DNA from: Siphonodentalium dalli
Lineage: Eukaryota > Mollusca > Scaphopoda > Gadilida > Siphonodentaliidae
Assembly (NCBI GenBank): GCA_032622095.1
Contig: CP136061.1
Location: forward strand, 95,601,345-95,665,344
DNA length: 64,000 nt
Direction of reading: 5' to 3'
In this document: piece by piece, positions 1-10,507 of the stretch
How the letters are laid out: each line of letters begins with the position of its first letter
Position numbering within the stretch: the stretch's first letter is position 1
Translations under genes and position numbers: made by a program
Notes under the pieces: model-generated
Told to the model about the DNA's origin: nothing
What the model saw: only the letters and a program-made list of their open reading frames with translations
The model's database searches: none

Positions 1-374
1 GACCCGTCAATTTTATTTGGAGGTCTACAGGTCATCGTTGCAGGGGACTTTAGACAATTGCCTCCTGTGAAAAATGCACTATACAATGACTAGGGTCATC
101 ATTGTTTCCTGTCAAATATTTTCAACAAAGTGTTTCCGCACAGAATTATTCTCAATGATGTAATCAGACAGTCTGAGAAACAACTCATAGATGCCATTAC
201 TGATCTGTCTGGGGTAGGAGCAACGCTAAAGTAAGAAACTGGCTTTTATGAAAAGTTTCTCTAGGCCGCTCGCTTCCGGAGAGATGGATAAGAGAGCATC
301 AAGCTCTTTTCTACAAATCAGTTATTGGACATTTACAACAGAACTGAATTTTGCAGCAGTCTGGAACATTTTAA
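1..374 (+). pseudogene. PIF1-like DNA helicase, decayed fragment 1
   Basis: One forward frame from base 1 encodes helicase motifs in PIF1 order: the Walker-B/motif III stretch GGLQVIVAGDFRQLPPV, then FPHRIILNDVIRQSEKQ, then LFSTNQLLDIYNRTEF. PIF1-type proteins are 5'-3' superfamily 1B helicases, cellular or carried by Helitron transposons. The frame holds stops at 91 (TAG), 232 (TAA), 262 (TAG) and 289 (TAA), so this copy cannot make a full helicase. It is cut off by the window start and ends at a TTAA where a MITE end begins. Homology resumes at about 1098. Whether the source was a Helitron or a cellular gene cannot be told; no Rep domain is in view. Confidence 0.8.
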
Positions 375-462
375 CCCTTTGAGTGCCAGGGGCCGATCTC
401 ATCGGCCCTAAACCTACAAAATAAGTCTGTTAAAGAATATAAGAATAAACTATTAAAATTAA
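375..462 (+). repeat. MITE type B, left-end fragment (piggyBac-like, TTAA)
   Basis: After TTAA at 371-374 the sequence begins CCCTTTGAGTGCCAGGGG and matches the ends of the complete type B copies at 7194-7436 and 8279-8513. Only one end is present; the sequence changes at about 463, where Harbinger-like DNA starts. Confidence 0.7.
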
Positions 463-972
463 GTGTCGGCGCACACGATCCCGATTGTCCCCGGAAAATC
501 CGGCTGCCGGATAAATCGCGCCCGATAAAATCGGTGGGTCAGCACACGAGTCCAGATTTTTTTATGTTCGCTCCAGTCCTCCAATAAGAAAATAACCACG
601 TGACCAATCATGTGATCGCATTCTCTCAAAATGGCTGTTGAAGACCTCCATGTTGTTTTGGGGTATTTGTTGTTGATGCGCCGTTTACGGCTTAAACGCA
701 TGTATAAAAACAGGCTAATTTGGACTCGTAGGTGGATTTTGCGCCGACCAAAACATGGGGCGTACCACACTCTTCAGAATGAGCTCAGGGACGAAGATAC
801 AGCGGCATTTCAAAATTACCTTCAAATGACCCCTGACAATTTTGAGATGTTATTATCGATGGTGTCACCGTTGATCAAAAAACACGATACAAACATGAGA
901 AAGTCTATAACTGCGGCGGAAAGGCTTAAATATCAATCACTTTGCGATTTTTAGCAACTGGTGAGCAAATAA
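463..972 (+). pseudogene. PIF/Harbinger transposase remnant (HARBI1-like N-terminus)
   Basis: An open frame at 631-954 encodes a HARBI1-like N-terminus, including FQNYLQMTPDNFEMLL and RKSITAAERL. The expected continuation TLRFLATGEQ is present at 939-968 but in another frame, so there is a frameshift near 935. Homology then stops, and no DDE catalytic region follows. The stretch 463-560 upstream holds CG-containing repeated motifs (GCACACGA, AGCACACG) that could be the terminal inverted repeat of the element; no right terminus was found. PIF/Harbinger elements cut and paste using a DDE transposase with a Myb-like partner protein. The remnant interrupts the PIF1-like helicase. Confidence 0.75.
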
Positions 973-1097
973 AATGTGTTCTGTCTCGTGATTGGATTCA
1001 GACACCCTCACTGAATTGATCAGTCATTTGACTCTTTTTGTCAAATTTTGAGTCAAGGACATGGACTTATGTTATTTAAGTTATAATAATAAAGTTA

Positions 1098-1325
1098 TAG
1101 TAGTCCCCCACCCATTATATCAAGATTAAGGAAAGGATATCCACTGAGTTAATTTCAAAGGATTCTGATGAATGGAAAAAACTAAACTCCATTCTGTTAA
1201 GAAATCTGTCAACGGTTTTAGTGAATGGCGCTGTGGGCAAGGTTGTCAGTATAGAAAAGGACAGCGTGACTGTATACTTTCCGAAACCTGATATCACAAC
1301 AGACGTCCAGAGGGTATCATTTTCA
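1098..1325 (+). pseudogene. PIF1-like DNA helicase, decayed fragment 2
   Basis: An open forward frame reads NSILLRNLSTVLVNGAVGKV and then VVSIEKDSVTVYF. This is the 'LLRNL...LVNGAxGxV' region near the C-terminus of PIF1 helicases. It ends at TTTTCAG|GTAAAT, a good splice donor at 1326. It most likely belongs to the gene whose earlier motifs lie at 1-374, with a MITE end and a Harbinger fragment inserted between. A possible downstream exon starts after CTTTACAG at 2922, but its phase does not fit this donor and I do not recognise its product. Confidence 0.7.
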
Positions 1326-1784
1326 GGTAAATGTATGATATACTATTAAACTGTCTGATGGACCATGTCAGGTCAGACTTTAAAATCCATAATATTTGGC
1401 AAGAATAAAAATATAGGATTTATACAGTGAATCGGGATATACATATAGGTCCCTAGCGCAATAGATCCCCCTCCCCCAAAGACATATATAATTATATATA
1501 TGAAAATAGGGGAACATTATTTGCTATATTATCTGAAATGAGTGCAAACTAGGCCCGGCCATACATTTTTAATCGAGTTATGGCCCTTTGATAGTAATTT
1601 TTGGCATTTAGCGCTGCCCAGGAAAAGTTGTCTGGGAGTTATTTTGAACAATTATCAAACATATATTATCTGATTTCAATTATTTTGAAAATGCCCATCC
1701 CCAACTTTACCCACCTAGACTGGGAATTGTTTATCACTTTAACAAACCTGAATCCCAATCATCAAAGGAAGCTTCACACAGATA

Positions 1785-2241
1785 TGTGACCCGCCATATC
1801 AAATCCAGTCTTAAGTCGGGATTTTTTTACCCTGTGCCAATGCATGCTCTTATATATGCGAGTCGACCATAGGTCGCCTCGCATATATAAGAGAATGCAT
1901 TGGCCTAACAATTTTTTACAATTTTAATAATTTTTTCTTGTATTCTTTAACAATTTTATAATTTCACCCATACAGAGCCCCAGACAAACATGAGCAGACG
2001 ACACTCTTCTATATGCTTCTATATATGTGTGGGCTCCCTGCAGGGTAATGGATGTTTTTTATTTTATGTCCTAAAAATTGTAAGAAACATTTATTTTAAA
2101 ACAAATGATAAATTGTTAGGCCAATGCATTCTCTTATATATGAGAGGCGACCTATGGTCGACTCGCATATATAAGAGAATGCATTGGCACAGGTTAAAAA
2201 AATCCTGACTTATACGACTGGATTTGATATGGCGGGTCACA
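1785..2241. repeat. MITE type C (TIR TGTGACCCGCCATATC) carrying the hairpin module
   Basis: Inverted ends TGTGACCCGCCATATC and GATATGGCGGGTCACA lie next to TA on both sides, consistent with a TA target site (Tc1/mariner-like), though the boundary is ambiguous. Inside are two palindromic hairpins (about 1837-1904 and 2121-2188) with an AT-rich core, the same module as in the TTAA-type MITEs. The centre also holds about 130 bp not seen in the other copies. Confidence 0.7.
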
Positions 2242-2244
2242 TAT

Positions 2245-3924
2245 GTGCTAAATCGGTCCTGAAGTTGTTTTTAGTAATTGTGACCAGTTAGCTAGAGCAT
2301 AGACAAAGAGTGTTAAATCAGGCTGATAGAAATTAAAGATGGATTATCTCTTTACATAACAAATTTGAAATAGTTGCGTGGGTATGAAATAATAAATATG
2401 AACTGAAGACCCCTGTACGGAAAGGCTTCTATTAATTAATATTGATTTTATTTTTCGAATATTTTATTGGGCCTGTTTATTTGTCTATTTTTAGAACAGA
2501 CCATTCGGGTGATACCATATAGCGATATAGAGCATTATGCTGTTCTTATGGGTATACGCACCGAACGTCAACTGTCCCAGATTGATTGGTTGTATTGTTT
2601 TATTCCATAGTTATAAGCGATAATGAGTATAATTAATGTTTATTTGTGACAAAATTGCACAATAAAACTTTTGGCCTCTGTTAACAGTAACCACTATTGT
2701 TCGTTAGCTAAACAACCACACCTTTTTAGACCAGAAAATAGTCTAAATAAAATTAATATTAATCGATAGAAGCATTTCCGGACAAGAGTCTTCGATTCAA
2801 ATCTAATATTTTATACCCCGGTAACTATATAAAACATGTTTACAAAGAGATAATCCACCTTTAAGTGTATTTATCAATAATTTTTGTCATATTTCAAAAG
2901 GAAATATCTTTTCTCTTTACAGTCTGATTTGCCAGCCGACATTGAAATGCCAAAGACGGTCAAAGTCAGCCATCGAAAATACTCCAGAAGTTTGCCTAGA
3001 AGAGTCCAACAATGGTGTGTATTTAATACCATCACATATTAATCTTGTTTTCTGGTTTTATTCGAATGTTAAGATTTCTTGAACAAGGGTCAAGAAAATT
3101 AATGTTGTTTCTGCACAGGGGCATGTCGTTAAAACAAGTACAATATAATTTTTTTTATAATTTTAAAAGGAGCTAAACAATACATACGTAACAAGTTTAC
3201 TTTTTCAGAAACCTCCTCACTTCTAACGACCATACATGTAATTAACAAACGCCTGAACCGAATATTAAAATTCCAATGCCCATTGATCGAGTAAAAGCCA
3301 TATTTTCCAATTATAATACACAATTCTAGAATAAACTATTCCAAAACTTCAAAAACAGACACTGAACACAAAAATCACAGAGAGCACCAGCTAATGGGTC
3401 CCTCGGTAGCACAGGAAGAAATATACCATTTATTTCAAAGTCAATAATTATCGATAAAACCCACCTTTGTACAAAAAAATCTCCAATGTTAGTCTCCCCA
3501 AATCAATCGGATATTTGAGATGTGAGGCTATTTAAAGTTTGTCTGTGATCTTAAATTGTCGATGACAACTATGTAAAGATGATCAATCGATTAAATCTCA
3601 AATATATGTGCAGCCAGAAAAACTGACGTCCTTATCTGTGATATTAAAAATCTGCCAGTTGTGCCTGATGATGATAGCAGAACATTTGTAATTATGACCG
3701 ATAGCATAGAGAGGTGTACATGTACGTTGGCTGGAGTTTAAATAGTCCAATTTAGAAAAGCAGTTAATAACTCTTACCATTATAAACGACAGTGAGCAAC
3801 TGTTAGGTTATAATTAAAAGATTGTTTGTTTCCCCTCTCCAGACTGACCCATTTGTTTCCTCCGACTCAAAATATTATATTCGTCTTGTTTTCCAATATA
3901 ATCTTTTTAATAGCAGCGATTTTG
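2245..3924. other. Intergenic or intronic, no supported gene
   Basis: AT-rich DNA. A possible short exon follows the acceptor CTTTACAG at 2922 and runs to GTGTGT near 3014, but the encoded peptide is not recognised. No repeat structure was found by eye. Confidence 0.4.
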
Positions 3925-3928
3925 TTAA

Positions 3929-4320
3929 CCCTTTACCCAACAAACCGGCCAAAACCGGCCAAATAAAGCTTCAACAGCCTAAAATATCTTCGGTCTGTCT
4001 CAATAGAACCATACAAATATGGGTATCATTGGAACCGGCTCCTTGACCACATTGTGATAGTTACAGTTATGCCCTGTGTCAATGCATTCTCTTATATATG
4101 CGAGTCGACCATAGGTCGCCTCGCATATATAAGAGAATGCATTGGCCTAAAAAAAATCTTTTTTTTAAACTTTTTACCATTTTTTCTTACATTCTTTAAC
4201 AATTTTATAATTTTTAATGTGTTAAGCCAATGCATTCTCTTATATATGCGAGGCGACCTATGGTTGATTCGCATATATAAGAGAATGCATTGGCACAGGG
4301 CCCTTCTGTTGGGTAAAGGG
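3929..4320 (+). repeat. MITE type A, copy 1 (piggyBac-like)
   Basis: TIRs CCCTTTACCCAACA / TGTTGGGTAAAGGG, with TTAA on the left and TTAT (one change) on the right. TTAA plus CCC ends is the piggyBac signature. Two near-palindromic hairpins, each with arms GCCAATGCATTCTCTTATAT and centre GACCATAGGTC or its complement, flank an AT-rich core. No coding capacity. Confidence 0.85.
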
Positions 4321-4324
4321 TTAT

Positions 4325-4671
4325 AGGGGTACTGTACACTGAATCCAACCATTTATGGGACCATCCCCTTTTATACTCAACAGAATATATGCAACAAATG
4401 AATGAATTTGAGCCATGGATTAGTGCAAAATACACTTGTGTGATGTACGAATGATGCAAAAAAACATGGTAATTATAATGAAAATGAATTTATGACTCCA
4501 GCCATAAATTCATTTTCATTATAATTACAATGTTTTTTGCATCGTTCGTAGAGCACATGAGTGTATTTTGCACTAATCCATGGCTCAAATTCATTCATTT
4601 GATGTATATATTATGCTGAGTATAAAAGGAGATGGTCCCATAAATTACCGAATTTAGTGTAATGTACCCCT
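4325..4671. repeat. Foldback element L (TIR AGGGGTAC)
   Basis: A long imperfect inverted repeat: AGGGGTACTGTACACT at the left is mirrored by GTACCCCT at the right, and the arms pair through to about 4500. TTAA follows on the right; TTAT on the left is shared with MITE A copy 1. TTAA plus AGG...CCT termini would suit a Kolobok-type MITE; no transposase is present to confirm it. Confidence 0.65.
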
Positions 4672-5080
4672 TTAATTCAAAATGTTATATTTAACAAACA
4701 ATGATTTCTGAGTACTCTGTGTGGAAGTATTGACAATGCAAATGCTATAAGGGCTAGATCTTGTTTGTCAGATTAATAAGGGAAAAGCATTCCAAAAATG
4801 AAATCCAGCTAAAAAATACATTGTTCTTATAAATATAAAACAGTGAAGTCATTGAATTATTAAGTTATTACATATGACACGATCTTTGCCAATTAACATC
4901 CTATAGAAGAATGCTGGTTTCATGATAAAAATAAAATATTGTACCTACGGTAACCGACCTACCAACTTACCCAGCCCCAAAAATATCAGTCGGGAGAGAG
5001 GAAACAATCATTTAAGGATGGCCTTACTGCCAATTCAAAAGAGATAATGGACTCTCAGAAAGCTGTTTCAAATGGACAAT

Positions 5081-5332
5081 CAAGCCTTGAAATAGTGTGT
5101 CTGTCATTTGCAGAATGAGGTCCCCAGAGGGTGAATTTAGTGATGCTACCCCGCATAGTGGGCTAGTATCACAAAATTCACCCTCTGGGAACCTCATTCT
5201 GCTCATGTGTAAGCAGAATGAGGTCCCCAGAGGGTGAATTTGGCGATGCTAGCCCGCTTTGCGGGGTAGCATCACTAAATTCACCCTCTGGGGACCTCAT
5301 TCTGCAAATGACAGACACTAATTCAAGGCTTG
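5081..5332. repeat. Palindromic MITE type F, copy 1 (hAT-like)
   Basis: Ends CAAGCCTTG...CAAGGCTTG with blocks of CAGAATGAGGTCCCCAGAGG and its complement forming nested hairpins. The flanking octamers TGGACAAT and GATACAAT match at five of eight bases, a decayed 8-bp duplication; copy 2 has a perfect one. Confidence 0.75.
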
Positions 5333-5981
5333 GATACAATCCTAGTAAGAATAGCCGAGGATGATCACCTACTGAATTATATTCAATTCAGTACTTACAA
5401 TACTACTTCATTAAATTGTATCTGAATGATACAATTGTGACTGGAGATAATATGAGTATCTCATTGAGTACATGAGATTTTATCCTGAAAACTGAGATTG
5501 TATTGCCAAATGAATTGACTTATAATAAAGGTTCGAACAAGTGCTTTAGTTAATGTGAGAGAAAGTCATCCTTACCTGGTCTCTCTCAACACTGATTGGT
5601 TCCGAAGAATGCAATATGGATGACTCATCAAGTTATTCAAATTATTCAAATCCCGCTCAATTGTCAAGGGGATCCCACATATGGTGGACAGGCTGTGCCC
5701 CCACCTATACCATCCAGTTATCAGTGGCAAATTATTTGACTGATAGAGAAGAAAGATAGGCACAATATTAAATCTGAACAATACAATTGTGACTGGAGAT
5801 TTAGTTGGGATAAACATTTCCTAAGATGGTACTGTTTTTGGACCGTTGTTCCAATTAGGGCTTGGAGTTGTTTCTCTTTTTAACGACTGCAACTCCGTGA
5901 TTATAAAGAGACTTAAAGAGTGACAATCAATGCTTACTCAATAAATAGTAATTTAGGAGTGTCTGATCGGATTGAGTACCT
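5333..5981. other. Unannotated AT-rich DNA ending in a MITE type G end
   Basis: No gene is supported from 5333 to about 5930. The last ~45 bases, ending GATTGAGTACCT at 5981, match the right terminus of MITE type G (copies at 51926 and 57747). The following TTAA (5982-5985) is also the left TTAA of MITE A copy 2. No left end of this type G copy could be placed. Confidence 0.5.
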
Positions 5982-5985
5982 TTAA

Positions 5986-6366
5986 CCCTTTACCCAACAA
6001 ACCGGCCAAATAAAGCTTCAACAGCCTAAAATATCTTCGGTCTGTCTCAATAGAACCATACACATATGGATATCATTGGAACCGGCTCCTTGACCACATT
6101 GTGATAGTTACAGTTATGCCCTGTGCCAATGCATTCTCTTATATATGCGAGTCGACCATAGGTCGCCTCGCATATATAAGAGAATGCATTGGCCTAAAAA
6201 AATCTTTTTTTAACACTTTTTACCATTTTTTCTTACATTCTTTAACAATTTTATAATTTTTAATGTGTTAAGCCAATGCATTCTCTTATATATGCGAGGC
6301 GACCTATGGTCGACTCGCATATATAAGAGAATGCATTGGCACAGGGCCCTTCTGTTGGGTAAAGGG
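5986..6366 (+). repeat. MITE type A, copy 2
   Basis: Complete element with TTAA at 5982-5985 and 6367-6370 and both hairpins intact. It lacks one of the two AAACCGGCC units seen near the left end of copy 1. Confidence 0.88.
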
Positions 6367-6485
6367 TTAAGGGCTTGTGAATCATGGTCCATCTGCAATA
6401 TTTAGTGTAACAAATTGAGTAGAAAATTAGATGTACATTGTACATAGTGTAACTGCATGCAGATATGATGCTCTATCTACTTTAA

Positions 6486-6866
6486 CCCTTTACCCAACAT
6501 AACGGCCCTGTGCCAATGCATTCTCTTATATATGCGAGTCGACCATAGGTCGCCTCGCATATATAAGAGAATGCATTGGCTTAACACATTAAAAATTATA
6601 AAATTGTTAAAGAATGTAAGAAAAAATGGTAAAAAAAGATTTTTTTTAGGCCAATGCATTCTCTTATATATGCGAGGCGACCTATGGTCGACTCGCATAT
6701 ATAAGAGAATGCATTGGCACAGGGCTAACTGTAACTATCACAATGTGGTCAAGGAGCCGATTCCAATGATATCCATATTTGTATGGTTCTATTGAGACAG
6801 ACCGAAGATATTTTAGGCTGTTGAAGCTTGTTTTGGCCGGTTTTGGCCGGTTTGTTGGGTAAAGGG
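6486..6866 (-). repeat. MITE type A, copy 3
   Basis: Reverse orientation relative to copies 1 and 2. TTAA on both sides (6482-6485, 6867-6870). It ends 15 bases before exon copy 1 of the duplicated block. Confidence 0.87.
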
Positions 6867-6881
6867 TTAACACAGTTCTAG

Positions 6882-7109
6882 CTTTGAAATTCGAAGTCAG
6901 CCAGAAAGGCATTCCTAGACAGTGTCAAAGAACAAATCAGACTGAGATGCAGGTACTCTATGAAGAGCCCATTCTACAACAGGAGATGACCATGCAAAAC
7001 TTCAGTGCCTTTTCATGGGATGACCTCAATCAGAAAGTTCAAGGATGTGCTGAGTGGACTTTCGATTCTAAAGGGATTGAGCCCAAAGCAAAATGGAGAA
7101 ATTGTTCTG
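6882..7109 (+). CDS. Unknown protein, exon copy 1 of a tandem set
   Basis: The exon is bounded by the acceptor TTCTAG and the donor TCTG|GTAAGT. Its 228 nt are a multiple of three, entering after one base of a codon and leaving at the same phase, so repeats of it keep frame. The peptide includes VSQKGIPRQCQRTNQTEMQ, ILQQEMTMQNFSAFSWDDL and a C-terminal CAEWTFDSKGIEPKAKWRNC. I do not recognise the family, and no signal peptide or membrane segment is seen. Copies 2 and 3 nearby keep the reading frame, suggesting selection or recent duplication. Compared with copy 3 it lacks about 24 N-terminal codons, so its acceptor may be a makeshift one. Confidence 0.5.
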
Positions 7110-7193
7110 GTAAGTAATTTGAAAGACTCATAGCTCTCCGATGTGTGTGATCAATCTACACTAGTCTATTTATTATTGTCAAAACTTTGTTAA

Positions 7194-7436
7194 CCCTTTG
7201 AGTGCCAGGGGCCGATCTAATCGGCCCTAAACCTACACAATAAGTCTGTTAAAGAATATAATAAAATATATTAAAATTGTAAAAAATTGTAAAAAAAAAT
7301 TAAAAAAAAAAAAATTGTTAGGCCAATGCATTCTCTTATATATGCGAGGCGACCTATGGTCGACTCGCGTATATAAGAGAATGCATTGGCACAGGGTATA
7401 TGGGTTGATACAAAAATCGGCCTGGCACTCAAAGGG
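7194..7436 (-). repeat. MITE type B, copy 2
   Basis: Ends CCCTTTGAGTGCCAGGGG and CGGCCTGGCACTCAAAGGG, with TTAA on both sides (7190-7193, 7437-7440). It carries only one of the two hairpins, next to its right end. Confidence 0.85.
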
Positions 7437-7586
7437 TTAAATGTTCATACATGTTATAGGATTGGAATAAAATATGTTTGTACTACTGGTAATGTGTACT
7501 AAGAGCTTGTGAATCTTGTGCCATCTCCAATATTTAGTGTAAAAAATTGAGTGATACAATCTATTTTAACACAGTTCTTGCTTTAA

Positions 7587-7951
7587 CCCTTTACCCAACA
7601 AACCGGCCAAAACCGGCCAAATAAAGCTTCAACAGCCTAAAATATCTTCGGTCTGTCTCAATAGAACCATACAAATATGGATATCATTGGAACCGGCTCC
7701 TTGACCACATTGTGATAGTTACAGTTATGCCCTGTGCCAATGCATTCTCTTATATATGCGAGTCGACCATAGGTCGCCTCGCATATGATATATAAGAGAA
7801 TGCATTGGCCTAAAAAATATCTTTTTTAACACTTTTTACCATTTTTTCTTACATTCTTTAACAATTTTATAATTTTTAATGTGTTAAGCCAATGCATTCT
7901 CTTATATATAAGAGAATGCATTGGCACAGGGCCCTTCTGTTGGGTAAAGGG
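7587..7951 (+). repeat. MITE type A, copy 4
   Basis: TTAA on both sides. The right hairpin has lost its whole centre: the arm runs straight into its complement at about 7888-7925, leaving a plain palindrome. The left hairpin has a small insertion (CGCATATGATATATAAG). Both changes fit slippage or repair at a cruciform. Confidence 0.87.
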
Positions 7952-7966
7952 TTAACACAGTTCTAG

Positions 7967-8194
7967 CTTTGAAATTCGAAGTCAGCCAGAAAGGCATTCC
8001 TAGACAATGTCAAAGAACAAATCAGACTGAGATGCAGGTACTCTATGAAGAGCCCATTCTACAACAGGACATGACCATGCAAAACTTCAGCGCCTTTTCA
8101 TGGGATGACCTCAATCAGAAAGTTCAAGGATGTGCTGAGTGGACTTTCGATTCTAAAGGGATCGAGCCCAAAGCAAAATGGAGAAATTGTTCTG
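7967..8194 (+). CDS. Unknown protein, exon copy 2 of a tandem set
   Basis: Near-identical to the exon 1085 bp upstream: the encoded peptide differs at one residue (LQQDMTM for LQQEMTM). It keeps the same acceptor (TTCTAG), donor (G|GTAAGT) and phase. The near-identity extends into both flanking MITEs and introns, so the whole unit was duplicated recently. Function unknown. Confidence 0.5.
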
Positions 8195-8278
8195 GTAAGT
8201 AATTTGAAAGACTCATAGCTCTCCGATGTGTGTGATCAATCTACACTAGTCTATTTATTATTGTCAAAACTTTGTTAA

Positions 8279-8513
8279 CCCTTTGAGTGCCAGGTCCGAT
8301 TTTTGTATCAACCCATATACCCTGTGCCAATGCATTCTCTTATATATGCGAGTCGACCATAGGTCGCCTCGCATATATAAGAGAATGCATTGGCCTAACA
8401 ATTATTTTTTTTTTTTTTTTTTTTTTACAATTTTAATATATTTTATTATATTCTTTAACAGACTTATTGTGTAGGTTTAGGGCCGATTAGATCGGCCCCT
8501 GGCACTCAAAGGG
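8279..8513 (+). repeat. MITE type B, copy 3
   Basis: TTAA at 8275-8278 and 8514-8517. It is inverted relative to copy 2, with the hairpin near the left end, then a poly-T run, then ATCGGCCCCTGGCACTCAAA. The orientation differs although the flanking duplicated DNA is the same, so it flipped or inserted separately. Confidence 0.85.
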
Positions 8514-8663
8514 TTAAATGTTCATACATGTTATAGGATTGGAATAAAATATGTTTGTACTGCTGGTAATGTGTACTAAGAGCTTGTGAATCTTGTGCCA
8601 TCTCCAATATTTAGTGTAAAAAATTGAGTGATACAATCTATTTTAACACAGTTCTTGCTTTAA

Positions 8664-9055
8664 CCCTTTACCCAACAAACCGGCCAAAACCGGCCAAATA
8701 AAGCTTCAACAGCCTAAAATATCTTCGGTCTGTCTCAATAGAACCATACAAATATGGATATCATTGGAACCGGCTCCTTGACCACATTGTGATAGTTACA
8801 GTTATGCCCTGTGCCAATGCATTATCTTATATATGCGAGTCGACCATAGGTCGCCTCGCATATATAAGAGAATGCATTGGCCTAAACAAAATCTTTTTTT
8901 AACACTTTTTACCATTTTTTCTTACATTCTTTAACAATTTTATCATTTTCAATGTGTTAAGCCAATGCATTCTCTTATATATGCGAGGCGACCTATGGTC
9001 GACTCGCATATATAAGAGAATGCATTGGCACAGGGCCGTTCTGTTGGGTAAAGGG
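8664..9055 (+). repeat. MITE type A, copy 5
   Basis: Complete, TTAA at 8660-8663 and 9056-9059, both hairpins present. It lies in tandem unit 3, just upstream of exon copy 3. Confidence 0.88.
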
Positions 9056-9114
9056 TTAAACCAAATTTTCCCAAAGTATATATAACAGCTGTATGCTCCA
9101 TCTTATTTTTTTAG

Positions 9115-9319
9115 TCAAAAAATCAAGCGATCAGATACATAAAGCAATCACATTACAGAAAGGTCTTTCAGATATTGGTGAAAAATTCAAAGTCAGCCAG
9201 AAAGGCATTCCTAGCCAATGTCAAAGAACAATCAGACAAGAGATGCAGGTACTCTATGAAGAGCCCATTCTACAACAGGAGATGACCATGAAAAACCTCA
9301 GCGCCTTTTCATGGGATCG
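9115..9319 (+). pseudogene. Unknown protein, exon copy 3 (3'-truncated)
   Basis: Starts after the acceptor TATTTTTTTAG with the same phase as copies 1 and 2. It has about 24 extra N-terminal codons (SSDQIHKAITLQKGLSDIGE) before the shared VSQKGIP region. Homology stops after FSAFSWD at about 9319, where the sequence changes and a stop follows at about 9342; the donor and the C-terminal third are missing. It probably keeps the ancestral 5' half of the exon. Confidence 0.5.
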
Positions 9320-9479
9320 CACACGCACATTCACCTTACCCTGACTGAAGTTTTTATAAGACAATAGCTAAATTACGCAATCTTTGTTTTATTATCTACC
9401 GGTATGTCATTCATAACTGACTACCTCGTCCACAATATTTTATTTTCCACACGTACTATTAAAGGTACATGCTATCCTG

Positions 9480-9915
9480 ACACCAGCTAAAAGCTATTCA
9501 CACAAGACTGGATATAAGCCATGGAAAGTTGACCCATAAACTGCTGGCTCTTATTCAACCATATTGTGAAGTTACTAGTAGTATATCATTTGTCAACAAC
9601 TGGTTCAAAGTATTTTTTTCAAAGAACCCTCAAGAAATATAAAAAAAATTTGTAGTACATCATTCATCACAGTGTTCAGTACATATTCCCGTATTTGATT
9701 CTTAGATATGGACTTTGTTTTTCTTGGACCATTGCCTGTAAATTTTATTTTTTTAAATCTCAATAAAGTTCACATTTTGTATTTCTAACATAATCCACCA
9801 TGAAGCATACACTTAAAATGTTGCATCAATGGGCATGGTTTCTGTGATTACTAATATACATGAACAGAATCCTTTATTTTGACTTCATAACATTTTGGAA
9901 AAATTGGGTCCACAA
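9480..9915 (+). repeat. Half of inverted-repeat element K
   Basis: The stretch with CACATTTTGTATTTCTAACA, ATAATCC.CCATGAA and TTGCATCAAT.GG matches the right arm of the inverted-repeat element at 59105-60005. No partner arm lies nearby, so this is a solo half. Confidence 0.6.
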
Positions 9916-10307
9916 AGCCCTGAAGGGCTTGTGAATCATGTGCCATTTACAACAAATAGCTACATCTTTTCTATATGATGGGATTATGAATTCATTTCAA
10001 TCCCCTCTGTGAACATTAGCATGCATGGAGCCTCAGGGGAGCAGTTCTGTTCAGCTTGAAAGGTGAAAACATGATATTAACAATTCATTAGTACAATTTA
10101 CCTGGTTTATGATCTGCCATATATCTGTTGATTACTTTAAACTCCATACATGTTTATATTGGATTTTTCTCACATTATTCATGCGAATACACAACAACCA
10201 AACAGCTATCAATCACATTAACACAGTGGCCCATCAGGGCTGTTTTAACTCTCTCGGTGCCGGATATCCGTTCCCACAGTTTTTAACTATAGTGTTGCCA
10301 TCACAAT

Positions 10308-10499
10308 CAAGCCTTGAAATAGCGTGTCTGTTATTTGCAGAATGAGGTCCCCACAGGGTGAATTTAGTGATGCTACCCCGTATAGCGGGCTAGCATCACC
10401 AAATTCACCCTCTGGGGACCTCATTCTGCTTACACATCACTAAATTCACCCTCTGGGGACCTCATTCTGCAAATGACAGATGCACTATTTCAAGGCTTG
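10308..10499. repeat. Palindromic MITE type F, copy 2 (hAT-like)
   Basis: CAAGCCTTG...CAAGGCTTG ends flanked by a perfect 8-bp duplication ATCACAAT (10300-10307 and 10500-10507). The 8-bp duplication points to the hAT superfamily. The interior repeats the GAGGTCCCCAGAGGGTGAAT hairpin arms. Confidence 0.85.
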
Positions 10500-10507
10500 A
10501 TCACAAT

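Larger units (their letters stand above)
6366..9935. repeat. Tandemly multiplied block: three units of ~1.1 kb plus a fourth start
   Basis: The landmark GCTTGTGAATC followed by a GCCAT-containing stretch recurs at about 6366, 7503, 8580 and 9925. Each of the first three units holds a type A MITE followed by a copy of one exon; units 1 and 2 also end in a type B MITE. Units 2 and 3 are almost identical at their starts. Unit 3 has a longer 5' exon part, loses the 3' part after about 9319 and continues into other repeat DNA. Confidence 0.75.

Noticed and set aside
459-770. 103-codon minus-strand frame
   Set aside because: Antisense to the Harbinger remnant and its putative TIR; no domain.
2923-3013. 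Possible exon after CTTTACAG, ending before GTGTGT
   Set aside because: Its phase does not match the donor at 1326 and the peptide is not recognised.
4054-4459. Open frames on both strands reading QCILLYMRGDLWSTRIYKRMHW or NAFSYICESTIGRLAYIREC
   Set aside because: They are translations of the MITE hairpin itself and recur at every copy in any orientation; not genes.
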